A stretch of 64,000 nt of DNA from Xanthomonas fragariae (GTDB lineage Bacteria; Pseudomonadota; Gammaproteobacteria; Xanthomonadales; Xanthomonadaceae), in assembly GCF_017603965.1 (NCBI RefSeq), contig NZ_CP071955.1:1116001-1180000 (forward strand), given 5' to 3'. Positions 38,118 to 46,894 of this stretch are shown in pieces. Position 1 is the stretch's first letter. Every line of letters starts with the position of its first letter. The translations under genes were made by a program, and so were the position numbers. The notes beneath the pieces are model-generated. The model did not search any database, had not been told where the DNA came from, and worked only from the letters and a program-made list of their open reading frames with translations.

Positions 38118-38987
38118 TCAATACAGCGAGCCGGCGTTGACCACCGGTTGAGTACCACGATCAGAACACAACACGGTGAGCAGGTTTGAGACCATGTGCG
38201 CTTTGCGCTCTTCGTCCAGTTGCACAACACCGTTCTTTTGCAGCTCGGCCAGCGCCATCTCGACCATGCCGACCGCACCGGCGACGATGCGCGTGCGTGC
38301 GGCGATCACCGCATTGGCCTGTTGACGTTGCAGCATGGCCTGGGCGATTTCCGGTGCATAGGCGAGGTGGCTGATGCGCGCTTCGATCACATCCACACCG
38401 GCCTGGGTCAGGCGCTCGTCCAGATGCCGCTTGAGCTGCTCACTGATTTCGACCGGATGGCTGCGCAGCGAGATCTGATCGTCCTTGTGCTGGTCGTAGG
38501 GGTAGCTGGTGGCCATCGCGCGCAGCGCCGCTTCGGACTGGATGTGCACGAAGCTTTCGTAATCGTCCACGTTGTACACGGCCTCCGAGGCATCCAACAC
38601 CTGCCACACGATCACCGCAGCGATCTCGATCGGGCTGCCATCGAGTTCGTTGACCTTGAGCCGGCCACTTTCGAAATTACGTACGCGCTGGCTGACGCGG
38701 CGCTTGGCGTAGAAGGGGCTGTTCCAGCGCAGGCCCGGGTCCTTGACCGTGCCGACATACTTGCCGAACAGGCTCAGCACCGCGGCCTGATTCGGTTCCA
38801 GCGTGTACAGGCCGGCCAGCATAAAAATGCCCAGTGCCACCACCAGCAGCGAAGTGAGGAACCCACTCGGCGTCAAACTGATGGCGGCCATTGTGGCAAG
38901 CATGAACCAAGCTGTGACCGCGAACGCCGCGCCGGCGGCAAGAATGACAGGGATGCCCCGCAGTGAGCTGATCGGCTTCTCTTTCAT
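38118..38987 (-). CDS. SPFH/Band 7 domain membrane protein
   Basis: This roughly 289-residue member of the stomatin/prohibitin/flotillin/HflK group has two N-terminal membrane helices (about 10-60). The SPFH domain (about 65-230: [38 protein letters not shown]) is followed by a helical C-terminal part ([22 protein letters not shown]). Such proteins scaffold membrane microdomains or regulate proteases. It leads the SPFH, small membrane, RHH operon. The start at 38987 gives [11 protein letters not shown]. Confidence 0.88.
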   Translation of the reverse strand: MKEKPISSLRGIPVILAAGAAFAVTAWFMLATMAAISLTPSGFLTSLLVVALGIFMLAGLYTLEPNQAAVLSLFGKYVGTVKDPGLRWNSPFYAKRRVSQRVRNFESGRLKVNELDGSPIEIAAVIVWQVLDASEAVYNVDDYESFVHIQSEAALRAMATSYPYDQHKDDQISLRSHPVEISEQLKRHLDERLTQAGVDVIEARISHLAYAPEIAQAMLQRQQANAVIAARTRIVAGAVGMVEMALAELQKNGVVQLDEERKAHMVSNLLTVLCSDRGTQPVVNAGSLY

Positions 38988-39116
38988 GATGCGAGTGTCC
39001 TTGGGTAGGTTCAAAAAAGATATCAAAGTGATATCGGTTTTTGCAAGGCCTTTGGTCGGTGGTTGTGGAGAGGGCCCGTTAGAATGGCCGCCCCTTTCCG
39101 ATCTGGACCGCGCTCA

Positions 39117-40319
39117 ATGACTACTCTCGGCACGCCGTTGTCGCCTTCGGCCACTCGCGTGTTGTTGCTGGGCTCGGGAGAACTGGGCAAGGAAGTGGCG
39201 ATCGAACTGCAGCGCTTCGGCGTGGAAGTGATCGCCGCCGATCGCTACGCCAACGCACCGGCAATGCAGGTCGCGCACCGCTCGCATGTGCTGGACATGC
39301 TCGACCCCGAGGCGTTGCGTGCGCTGATCGCCAAGGAACAGCCGCATCTGATCGTGCCGGAGATCGAGGCGATCCATACCCAGACCCTGGTTGCGCTGGA
39401 GCGTGAGCAGGGTCAGAAGGTCATCCCGACCGCACGCGCCACGCGCTTGACCATGGACCGCGAAGGCATCCGTCGCCTGGCTGCCGAAACGCTGGGCTTG
39501 CCGACCTCGCCGTATCGCTTTGTCGATAGTGCAGCCGAGTACCGCGATGCGATCGCCGCAGTCGGTCTGCCGTGCGTGGTCAAGCCGGTGATGTCGTCCT
39601 CGGGCAAGGGCCAGAGCACTTTGCGTAACGAAGCGGACATCGATGCGGCGTGGGAATATGCGCAGACCGGCGGGCGCGCCGGTGCGGGGCGCTGCATCGT
39701 CGAAGGCTTCATCGATTTCGAGTACGAAATCACCTTGCTGACCGTGCGGCATGCCGGCGGCACCTCCTTCTGCGACCCGATCGGGCATTGGCAAAAGGAC
39801 GGCGACTACCGCGAGAGCTGGCAGCCGCAGCCGATGTCGCTGGCTGCATTGCAGGGTTCGCAAGAGATCGCGCAGGCCATCACCGATGAACTCGGCGGCT
39901 GGGGCTTGTTCGGTGTGGAGTTATTCGTCAAAGGCGACGAGGTGTGGTTCAGCGAGGTCTCGCCGCGCCCGCACGACACCGGCCTGGTCACGCTAGTGTC
40001 GCAGGAATTAAGCGAATTCGCGCTGCATGCCCGCGCTATTCTCGGCCTGCCGGTTGGCGCCGAACACGGTGGCGTGATTGGTCAGAGCGGCCCGTCCGCA
40101 TCATGTGCGCTGCTCGCGCATGGTCACGGCGTCCCAGTGTTCGACAACGTCGCCGACGCATTGCGCGACCCGGACACCGCACTGCGATTGTTCGGCAAAC
40201 CGCGCGTGGACGGTCACCGCCGTGTCGGCGTCACGCTGGCGCGCGCCGACAGCATCGATGCCGCGCGCGCGAAGGCGCGCATGGCCGCTGCGGCATTGCA
40301 GATTCAACTGAGCGCCTGA
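39117..40319 (+). CDS. purT: Formate-dependent GAR transformylase PurT
   Basis: This 400-residue ATP-grasp enzyme makes formylglycinamide ribonucleotide from GAR, formate and ATP, an alternative third step of purine synthesis that does not need folate. The N-terminal fold is [12 protein letters not shown], the ATP-grasp motifs are [14 protein letters not shown] and [10 protein letters not shown], and the GAR-binding region is FDVELFV-like ([15 protein letters not shown]). The start at 39117 ([11 protein letters not shown]) matches the family N-terminus. Confidence 0.96.
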   Translation: MTTLGTPLSPSATRVLLLGSGELGKEVAIELQRFGVEVIAADRYANAPAMQVAHRSHVLDMLDPEALRALIAKEQPHLIVPEIEAIHTQTLVALEREQGQKVIPTARATRLTMDREGIRRLAAETLGLPTSPYRFVDSAAEYRDAIAAVGLPCVVKPVMSSSGKGQSTLRNEADIDAAWEYAQTGGRAGAGRCIVEGFIDFEYEITLLTVRHAGGTSFCDPIGHWQKDGDYRESWQPQPMSLAALQGSQEIAQAITDELGGWGLFGVELFVKGDEVWFSEVSPRPHDTGLVTLVSQELSEFALHARAILGLPVGAEHGGVIGQSGPSASCALLAHGHGVPVFDNVADALRDPDTALRLFGKPRVDGHRRVGVTLARADSIDAARAKARMAAAALQIQLSA

Positions 40320-40357
40320 GCACAGCGATCGACATGGGTGCGCCCTAGGAGACAAAC

Positions 40358-40630
40358 ATGAACTCCCACTCCAGCGACATGGGCTTTGACGATGCACCTT
40401 CAGTCATGTGGCCGAACCGCACGACGGGGAGCCTGACTCTTTGCAGGACGCTTAGCTGGCCGGTGTGGGTAGATCATTTCGGCGACCAGGCAACAAACGA
40501 GTCGATGATCGTCAACATGAAAGAGCGTCGGATCGGTCTGGTCCTGCTTTCCAATGAAGAACAGCCAACCCTTCTAGCTCGCCAACGGATTCGATCATGT
40601 GTCGCAGCCATCAAGCTACTGCGGTGCCGC
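40358..40630 (+). pseudogene. Unassigned remnant, possibly a serine-hydrolase tail
   Basis: About 90 codons of the frame read MNSHSSDMGFDDAPS... then NMKERRIGLVLLSNEEQPTLL. The RRIGLVLLSN piece recalls the C-terminal strand of class C beta-lactamase-like proteins, but there is no catalytic motif. It may be degraded coding DNA at the island edge. The support is weak. Confidence 0.25.
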
Positions 40631-40634
40631 CGTT

Positions 40635-41003
40635 TCAGTCGTCACCTTCATGGCGTTGCGCATAGAAGTCTGCCGCCGCCTCGATCAGGTAGGTATAGCG
40701 CTTCACCATCCCTTGCCAGGCCAGCGCCTCCATTTGGTGTTCGGCGGGTAGATCGGGCGGCACCTCGCTGACCTCATCGATCAGCTGGGGCACTTCCTGA
40801 TTCCACCAGCGCAGCATCAGGTCCGGCCGCGGATGGGTGCGAATCAAGGACTCCACCAGCGATTGCATGGCCGCGAACTGCCGCACCGTGCGGATGCGCT
40901 GGCCTTCCAGAAACTGCATGCTCTTCTGTTGCTCGGCCAGCGCCTTTTCCAGCCGAGCCAGCCGCTGGCCGAGGTCCGTGCGTCCTCTGCCGAAAAACCT
41001 CAT
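40635..41003 (-). CDS. Small coiled-coil protein downstream of virD4, 122 aa
   Basis: No family is recognised. The N-terminal third is a predicted coiled coil (LGQRLARLEKALAEQQKSMQFLE), followed by helices with Trp-rich LMLRWWNQEVPQLIDEV and a C-terminal MVKRYTYLIEAAADFYAQ. It has no signal peptide. It starts at ATG 41003, overlapping the virD4 stop (at 41008) closely, so it is translationally linked. A role as a VirD4 accessory or adaptor protein is inference from position. Confidence 0.6.
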   Translation of the reverse strand: MRFFGRGRTDLGQRLARLEKALAEQQKSMQFLEGQRIRTVRQFAAMQSLVESLIRTHPRPDLMLRWWNQEVPQLIDEVSEVPPDLPAEHQMEALAWQGMVKRYTYLIEAAADFYAQRHEGDD

Positions 41004-41007
41004 GCGC

Positions 41008-42705
41008 TTAAGCCACGCCCAGCGCAAGCCGGGGCACTTGCGGCGCTTTCAGCAAGCGCTTTTTGAAGTAGCGGTCCTTGTAGTAAAAAATCTTGTCCGC
41101 CAGGATCGGATAGCCCACGCCTTCGATGAAAACGATGGCTTTGTCCGGCGCCAGCCCCTTGACCTCATCCGGATTCATCAACGGGCGCCGATCGAGCACC
41201 TCGGTATGGCTGCGGCTGTTGCCTTGGCCGTAGGACTGCGTGCGCTGCCGGCGGCGCACCGTGGTCTCGCCCAGCATCTTCGAATATTCCTCCGCATCGC
41301 GCTGTTCGCGCGGGGTGAACACGATTCGCACGCCAAGATTGGTAATCAAGCCGCGCGCCGTGTCGGCGCCATAGACCGATTCTAACTGCGTGATCGACTG
41401 GATCACGATCACGATGCGGATGCCGTAGCCGGCCACCCAGCCCACGGCCACCGGTACGATCTCCACCCGGCCCAGCGCCGTGAACTCATCGAGCATGAAC
41501 ATGCACTGGTATTTCAATTCCTTGTTGTGCTCGGGCAATTCGCGGCCATTGAGCTTGATCGCCTGCTCGATGAATAGATTCAACACCTCTTTGGCTTCGA
41601 TCAGCTTGGCCGGGCTGACCCCCACGTAGATGGACTGGATGGTCTTGCGCAACTTGCTCAGGTCGAAATCGTTGCCGCTGGTGGCCGCGTCCACGATGGG
41701 GTTGCTGAAAATATTCAATGGCGCCAGCGCCGTTTCGATGGCGGAGGTGAAGGTCTCCGGCGCCAGGCCGACCAGATTGTTCAGGCTGGTACGCGCATGC
41801 GTCCCGAGCATGGACTGCTTGAGCAGTTCGCTCAAGTACTGTTGCAGCGACTGGCCGTGCTTGAGGTGTGCGCCGGCGAGCAGGCGATAGACGCTGCCCA
41901 GCGTAGGCAAGCCTGTGTCGAATCCCACGCTCTGATCGGCCACATACTTGTCGAACAGGCACTCACAGGCGGCGACAAAGGTCTTGCGGGCAATTGCCGG
42001 CCAGAATGGATTGTCGCCGCTCATGTCCTTGTAAAGCGTGGCAGCGATGGCGACGATGTCGCCGTTGCGGTGGTTCGGGTCCAGCCGCACGTACCACAGC
42101 GGATTCCAGCGGTGCGTGCTGCCGTCGTCGCTGAAGGGATCGAACAGATACACCGGGCCGTAGGTGGCACGCTGGCCGGCGGTCTCTTCCCACGCCTCGC
42201 GCTTGACGTCCAGGATCACCGCCGATTCCCGCCATTCCAGCAAATTGGGAATGACCACGCTCACGCCTTTGCCGCCACGGGTACTGGCCGCCAGCAACAA
42301 GTGCTTGGACTTGCCGATGCGGATGAAGCGGCGGCCGAAGCGACAGGCAATCAGACCATGCGGATCGTCCTTGAGCACATCGTGCCGGGACAAATCGCCG
42401 CTGTGCGCCCAGCGTGCATTGCCGTACAACGCCGGCACCTTCGTCCGCAACAGGGCATACACCAGCATGAAGTAGAGCAGGGCAGGCAGGCCGAAGCCGC
42501 CGATGCCCGCCAGCTTGATCTTCAGCGCATACGGATGCCATGCGGGCTGATCGACAACCTGCCAATAGCGCCAATAGGTCAGCAATTGGGCCTGCGTGTG
42601 TTCTCCGAGCAGGGCCAGCACCAGAAAGCCGGACAGAGACAGCCCGGCCACGGCAACGGGCAGCAACGCGACGACGGCAACAACGAATTTGGTGCGTGAA
42701 TTCAT
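41008..42705 (-). CDS. virD4: VirD4/TraG-type T4SS coupling ATPase
   Basis: This 565-residue membrane ATPase selects substrates for a type IV secretion channel. Two N-terminal membrane helices (about 6-33 and 68-86) precede the nucleotide-binding domain. Walker A is STRGGKGVS (141-149), with RSVILD-like SAVILDVKRE nearby, Walker B is MFMLDEFTALG, and the SPAKLIEAKEVL and all-alpha segments are intact. The length is close to VirD4 of the Xanthomonas bacterial-killing T4SS. It lies directly downstream of an effector with XVIPCD-like modules, which VirD4 recognises. No virB gene is present in the window. The start at 42705 gives MNSRTKFVVAVV. Confidence 0.92.
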   Translation of the reverse strand: MNSRTKFVVAVVALLPVAVAGLSLSGFLVLALLGEHTQAQLLTYWRYWQVVDQPAWHPYALKIKLAGIGGFGLPALLYFMLVYALLRTKVPALYGNARWAHSGDLSRHDVLKDDPHGLIACRFGRRFIRIGKSKHLLLAASTRGGKGVSVVIPNLLEWRESAVILDVKREAWEETAGQRATYGPVYLFDPFSDDGSTHRWNPLWYVRLDPNHRNGDIVAIAATLYKDMSGDNPFWPAIARKTFVAACECLFDKYVADQSVGFDTGLPTLGSVYRLLAGAHLKHGQSLQQYLSELLKQSMLGTHARTSLNNLVGLAPETFTSAIETALAPLNIFSNPIVDAATSGNDFDLSKLRKTIQSIYVGVSPAKLIEAKEVLNLFIEQAIKLNGRELPEHNKELKYQCMFMLDEFTALGRVEIVPVAVGWVAGYGIRIVIVIQSITQLESVYGADTARGLITNLGVRIVFTPREQRDAEEYSKMLGETTVRRRQRTQSYGQGNSRSHTEVLDRRPLMNPDEVKGLAPDKAIVFIEGVGYPILADKIFYYKDRYFKKRLLKAPQVPRLALGVA

Positions 42706-42840
42706 AGGGAGGGTCTTCCTTGGGAAAGAGGGTGTGCGGGATGCTGCAACGCCTCGCGGTGGTGAACTCGTCGGGCGTGATGCGGTTCGGCGCATGGCTG
42801 TCCATGCGGTATTGCCTGGATGATCGTGGGTAACCGGTTA

Positions 42841-45360
42841 CTACGCCATGGCCTGCCCCTGCATCTGCCCTTGCATTTGCGCGGCGCGTTGGGCCTGCAT
42901 GGCCTGTTCGGCGAGGTTCTGCTGCTCCACCGTTTGCAATTGCTGGCTGGCCTGGGCGACGTCCGGCGCTTGCGTCAGTTGCGGCGCAGCGACTCTCGCC
43001 CATAGCTCCCCGTTGGATTGCACCCCGTAGTGCGGCGTTTGGGTCGCGTGGCCCTGCGGCATCCCCAGGTAGATCTTTTCCACTTCGGTCTGGCCCAACT
43101 TGCGTGTCTCCACAACGACTTGTGCGGCATGACGGTCCAACTGCGCCGCATCGGGCACGGGCCGGCCCCAGCGTTCATGGACATCGGCGATGGCCTCGCG
43201 GGCCTGTGCGAACAGCGCATGGCGCGGATGCGCGGGATGGCGCATGTCCTGGGCCGTGATCGCGACCGGGGCGATGGCGCGGCTTGGCGGCGCCGGTGCA
43301 TGGGTCGCTTCGCGCGCTCGCCACGTGGCGGCATGTTGCTCGGGCGATTGCGCTAATGCGTGCTGGGGATCGATCCTGAGCACCTTGCCCTTTTGGTCGA
43401 ACGAGGGCGGCTGCTCATAGGCCAGCAGTTGGCCTTGGTGCTGCTTGAACCCCCTGATGTCGTGGTTGAATCTCATCTCGGCGCCGAGCGCGTCGGTGAA
43501 CCCGGCCGCCAGCCGTTCCTGCTGCGCGGGGCCGTAGGGCAATGTGTCGCCATTCCTGGGCAGGGTATGGGACTGTTCCAGCGCATTCTTGAACAGGGTA
43601 TAGCGCCTGTGCAGCGGATGGTCCGGGTGACGGAAGTCGGTGAGGTGCTCGTCCGAACCCGGCGGACGCGTCGGCGGGGTGTAGAGCATCGGCTCGGCGG
43701 CTTGAGGTTGTGTGTGGGGGTGCGGCCGGGTGTCCTGGGTGTGGCGCTGTGCGTCGTCGCGTTGCTGCGCCTCCATGGCCTGACGGTGCAGCTGGGCATG
43801 CTGCTGCGCGAGGTGGTGTTGCTGCGCGCGCGCGGCCTGCGTGTGCGGTTCCTGCTGCTGCGGTTGCGCCATCCGCGTCTGTTGCTGCCTGTCCACGCTG
43901 GCCGGTTTTTCCGTGGCCGGGGCGGTATGGGAGGGCTGCGCCATTGTCTGCCGGTGAGAGGGCGCCAGTTGCGGTGCGTGCTGCTGCGCCTGTTGGATGC
44001 GCTGCTGGTGCTGTTGGGCGGCGTGGTCTTGCTGCATGCGCGTGTGCGCATCGACAGCCAGGGGCGGCGTGGAGGCGGCAGCGGAGGAAGAGGACGACGA
44101 AGACGTGTCGGCGTGTGTCGATCCGGTGTGGGTGGACGGTGCCGCCGGCAGCGGCGGTGCCACCACGGCATGAGGCGCATGAGGCGCTTGCCGGAAGAAC
44201 GCTGGCAGCGTGGGGTCGGTCTGTTCGGCCGACACGTGCACCGGGCGCAGCGGATAATGCGCGCGCAGCGCCGCATCACCCAGCTCGGCGCCGGTGCGGC
44301 CTTCGCGCATCGCGATGCCGGCCAATGCATCCACATGCACGCGATGCCCAAGCGCCGCCGCCACGGCGGTGGTGTAGAAGGCCTGGTGCTGTTCGGAGCG
44401 GTGGATGACGTTCATTGCCGGTGCGCTGTGCACCGTGCGCGGTTGCAGGAAGGGTGTGTCGCTGAGGGTGTTGATGTAATCGGTGAGCAGGTTGCCGTTG
44501 CGCACGGCCAGGCCATCGAGCAGGTAGGAACCGCCGATGTCCGAATGCGCGCCGGGATGGACCAGATGGAGCAGGCGCCCGTCGTGCGATTGACCGGGGG
44601 GCACGATGTCCTTGACCGGGAACGTATCGCGACGCTCATCGCGGGCGGTGAGTTGCAAGCCCGACACCACCGAAGGCGGCAGGCGGACATCGTGCAGATT
44701 CATGTCGCCGGTGGCGACCGGGTCCAGCAAGCCGACGGTCTGCGCGGTGCGGCCGGGCGGCACCAGCGGGGGATGGGTGGGGGTGAGTTTGAGGATTTCG
44801 TGGTGCGGGCCCTGTGCGATTTTCATGTCAGTCGGATTCTGGATACCGCGCTCGTGGACCATGCGGGTGAACATGGCCGCAGTGACCGCGCCACGGCTGA
44901 AGCCTGTGGACACGATGCTGATTTCGGCCTGCGGGTCTTGTATCTTCCATTTGTTTGCCTGATTGATGAACTCCCAGTACATCTTTTCCATCCGTGGGCC
45001 ATAGCTATAGCCCAAGGCGCCGTCGAGATTGCGTGTGAAAGCATCGTCCTGGGTGCCCACGCCGGGGACGTAGTAGCCTCTGATGTTGCGAACATTTGCT
45101 CTGTTAGCAGCGTACAACTGATCGCTCAAGATCCCGATATTGGTAATGTGCGTAGGGTCTTTGTACTTGTCGTTACCTGTGCCATCAAAACAAGCCACGA
45201 ACAAACGTGTGTGCGGGTTGTGTTGACCAACCAGCAAGGGCACCTGGAACTGCGCCAACACATGGCGACTATGTGCATATGCGGCCAAGTCTTGCGCAGT
45301 CGCCGGGTAGGTTTCCACGTCATCCGGCCACGTCCTTCCATCGTTATGCTCGCTGCCCAT
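42841..45360 (-). CDS. Tle1-like (DUF2235) antibacterial T4SS effector with two XVIPCD-like modules
   Basis: This 839-residue protein has an N-terminal alpha/beta-hydrolase of the DUF2235/Tle1 type: FDGTGND at 58-64, nucleophile elbow GFSRG with Ser155, Asp213 in LLDPVATG, and His272 in HPGAHSDIGG. It probably cleaves phospholipids in a target cell. A His/Gln-rich disordered linker follows (about 380-573). Two related C-terminal modules start at 575 (DFRHPDHPLHRRYTLF) and 705 (DMRHPAHPRHALFAQA), each followed by a helical part. These resemble the XVIPCD signal recognised by VirD4. The tail is Gln-rich (MQAQRAAQMQGQMQGQ). The ribosome site GGGAG precedes the ATG. A likely immunity lipoprotein gene precedes it and virD4 follows it. 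Confidence 0.85.
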   Translation of the reverse strand: MGSEHNDGRTWPDDVETYPATAQDLAAYAHSRHVLAQFQVPLLVGQHNPHTRLFVACFDGTGNDKYKDPTHITNIGILSDQLYAANRANVRNIRGYYVPGVGTQDDAFTRNLDGALGYSYGPRMEKMYWEFINQANKWKIQDPQAEISIVSTGFSRGAVTAAMFTRMVHERGIQNPTDMKIAQGPHHEILKLTPTHPPLVPPGRTAQTVGLLDPVATGDMNLHDVRLPPSVVSGLQLTARDERRDTFPVKDIVPPGQSHDGRLLHLVHPGAHSDIGGSYLLDGLAVRNGNLLTDYINTLSDTPFLQPRTVHSAPAMNVIHRSEQHQAFYTTAVAAALGHRVHVDALAGIAMREGRTGAELGDAALRAHYPLRPVHVSAEQTDPTLPAFFRQAPHAPHAVVAPPLPAAPSTHTGSTHADTSSSSSSSAAASTPPLAVDAHTRMQQDHAAQQHQQRIQQAQQHAPQLAPSHRQTMAQPSHTAPATEKPASVDRQQQTRMAQPQQQEPHTQAARAQQHHLAQQHAQLHRQAMEAQQRDDAQRHTQDTRPHPHTQPQAAEPMLYTPPTRPPGSDEHLTDFRHPDHPLHRRYTLFKNALEQSHTLPRNGDTLPYGPAQQERLAAGFTDALGAEMRFNHDIRGFKQHQGQLLAYEQPPSFDQKGKVLRIDPQHALAQSPEQHAATWRAREATHAPAPPSRAIAPVAITAQDMRHPAHPRHALFAQAREAIADVHERWGRPVPDAAQLDRHAAQVVVETRKLGQTEVEKIYLGMPQGHATQTPHYGVQSNGELWARVAAPQLTQAPDVAQASQQLQTVEQQNLAEQAMQAQRAAQMQGQMQGQAMA

Positions 45361-45385
45361 TACATGCTCCCTGGCGAAAACGCCA

Positions 45386-46057
45386 TCAGTAGGTTTTGGT
45401 GTATGCGAGGATCAGATCATCGCGGAAATTACTATATTCGTTGCCAGGCTTCTGCAACACAGTCGTCTGCACCATCGCCCGCATATACACATTAATGGTG
45501 CGGTCGTTCACTTCCAAAATAATGTGGGGGGAGACGTCTGCATGCAGGATCGGTGGCAACTGATCCTGCGGCACATGATGCAGGATCACCTTGTCCTTGA
45601 AGATGGCGTCGAGATCGACCAGGGCATGGTGTGCCTGGCCGTCCTTGGAGCGCCACGTCACCTCGGCGGAGGACGGAAAGTGCGGGAAATTGCGGATGCC
45701 GATCGTATGGGAATCAAGGTTGTCAGGATAACCATCACCTAGCGACGCCGAGGAGATTTGTTTGACATCGTCGGGATCGTGGGCCTCGTATCTCCCGTCG
45801 TACAGCACCTTGCAGCCATAGGTGTCATAACAAACTGCCCCGAACGCATGGTCGGCAAACGGTATCGGCTTGCGTGTATCGATATGCACGGTGTTATGGG
45901 CATCGACGGGCATATTGCCGATCAGGTGAATGCCGGACGGATCATTGCCAGGTGTATTCATGCGCGAACATCCAGTGAGAGAGTGGGCGAAGACGGCGGT
46001 CAGCAGGACAGGGAGCGCTGCACGGGACGGCGTAAAAAAAGAAAATCGCAAAGCCAT
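45386..46057 (-). CDS. Putative immunity lipoprotein for the Tle1-like effector
   Basis: This 223-residue protein has a signal peptide and lipobox HSLTGC (Cys about 30), so it is a membrane-anchored periplasmic lipoprotein. The mature part (FADHAFGAVCYDTYGCKVLYDGRY, VTWRSKDGQAHHALVDLD, LPPILHADVSPHIILEV) resembles DUF3304-like proteins that protect against Tle1-type lipases, a family match I recall but cannot compute. The ribosome site AGGTGG precedes the ATG. Its stop lies 25 bases before the effector start, so the two genes are co-transcribed with immunity first. Periplasmic location fits a toxin that acts on membranes. Confidence 0.75.
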   Translation of the reverse strand: MALRFSFFTPSRAALPVLLTAVFAHSLTGCSRMNTPGNDPSGIHLIGNMPVDAHNTVHIDTRKPIPFADHAFGAVCYDTYGCKVLYDGRYEAHDPDDVKQISSASLGDGYPDNLDSHTIGIRNFPHFPSSAEVTWRSKDGQAHHALVDLDAIFKDKVILHHVPQDQLPPILHADVSPHIILEVNDRTINVYMRAMVQTTVLQKPGNEYSNFRDDLILAYTKTY

Positions 46058-46331
46058 GTTTCCACCTGTGGGAAGGGAAAGGCAGCCTACTGCCTGCGAG
46101 GTGATCAGGGTGGCGCGGTGCCGGCGTGGCGCCGCTCAAACGCCCTAGCCCGTGAGCGGCCGTTGGCGCCTCGCACAGGGTCGCCATCGTCGCGCATGCC
46201 GTTGGCCGTGGGCTTCGGTAATCTGCCCATTGTTTTGTAGGATTTTTCCTACCCTGCCGCGATGCAATCCGGCATCCAGCGCTTGGGCATCGTTGGAAAC
46301 ATGGGTCTCGACCATGCCAGACAGGGGATGC
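46058..46331. other. DNA upstream of the immunity gene
   Basis: No gene is supported here. The segment should contain the promoter of the immunity-effector-virD4 unit, and lies between that unit and the effector scrap at 46332. Confidence 0.4.
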
Positions 46332-46488
46332 CATGCACGCGATGCCCAAGCGCCGCCGCCACGGCGGTGGTGTAGAAGGCCTGGTGCTGTTCGGAGCGGT
46401 GGATGACGTTCATTGCCGGTGCGCTGTGCACCGTGCGCGGTTGCAGGAACGGTGTGTCGCTGAGGGTGTTGATGTAATCGGTGAGCAG
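46332..46488 (-). pseudogene. Effector gene fragment, near-identical to 44334-44490
   Basis: The 157 bp match the effector segment at 44334-44490 with a single visible mismatch (46450 versus 44452) and a constant offset of 1998. In translation it covers HSAPAMNVIHRSEQHQAFYTTAV and LGHRVH. It has no start or stop of its own, and the flanks differ from the full gene. Confidence 0.85.
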
Positions 46489-46842
46489 ATAGCGCAGCGC
46501 TGCCGCCGTTTGGCTGTGCCACTTCTAGATAACGTTGCTGGAACAGATCGGCGGCGCGCTGCTGCGGGTCGAAGTCGAATTCGTTGAGCAGCACCAGATC
46601 CGGGCGCACACCCGCTGCAGCACTGCAGCGATTTTGCGCGCATGCGTGCTGTCGCCTTGCAGTTCGTGCACCAGGCCACCGGCTTGGTCGGAATAAAGCC
46701 AGGTGTTGTAGGTCGCGATGCGCAGCTGGGCCGGCGTGGGCGTGGTGGTGGAGGCGCCGGACGTGGTCTCGGACGAGGGCGCGCGATGGGCGCAAGCAGT
46801 GCATAAGGCAGTCAGCGCGAGCAGCAAGAGAGATTTGATCAT
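46489..46842 (-). pseudogene. Truncated EEP-family (endonuclease/exonuclease/phosphatase) lipoprotein gene
   Basis: From the ATG at 46842 the frame reads MIKSLLLLALTALCTACAHRA, a lipoprotein signal peptide, then AQLRIATYNTWLYSDQAGG, the first EEP motif. A frameshift near 46610 is needed to continue with VRPDLVLLNEFDFDPQQR and LFQQRYLEVAQPNGGSAALRY-like sequence. It ends abruptly at the effector fragment near 46490, so two thirds of the gene are missing. It is not functional. Confidence 0.7.
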
Positions 46843-46894
46843 CGCGGGATTTTTGCATGTGGGATGCGACAAACCGACGTTCCAATCCGGCGGT

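Noticed and set aside
43360..45495. 711-codon plus-strand open frame
   Set aside because: Antisense to the effector gene, whose catalytic and signal motifs are on the other strand.
40320..46842. Prophage or integrative element
   Set aside because: No integrase, structural phage gene or attachment site was found; the island carries T4SS-linked genes only.
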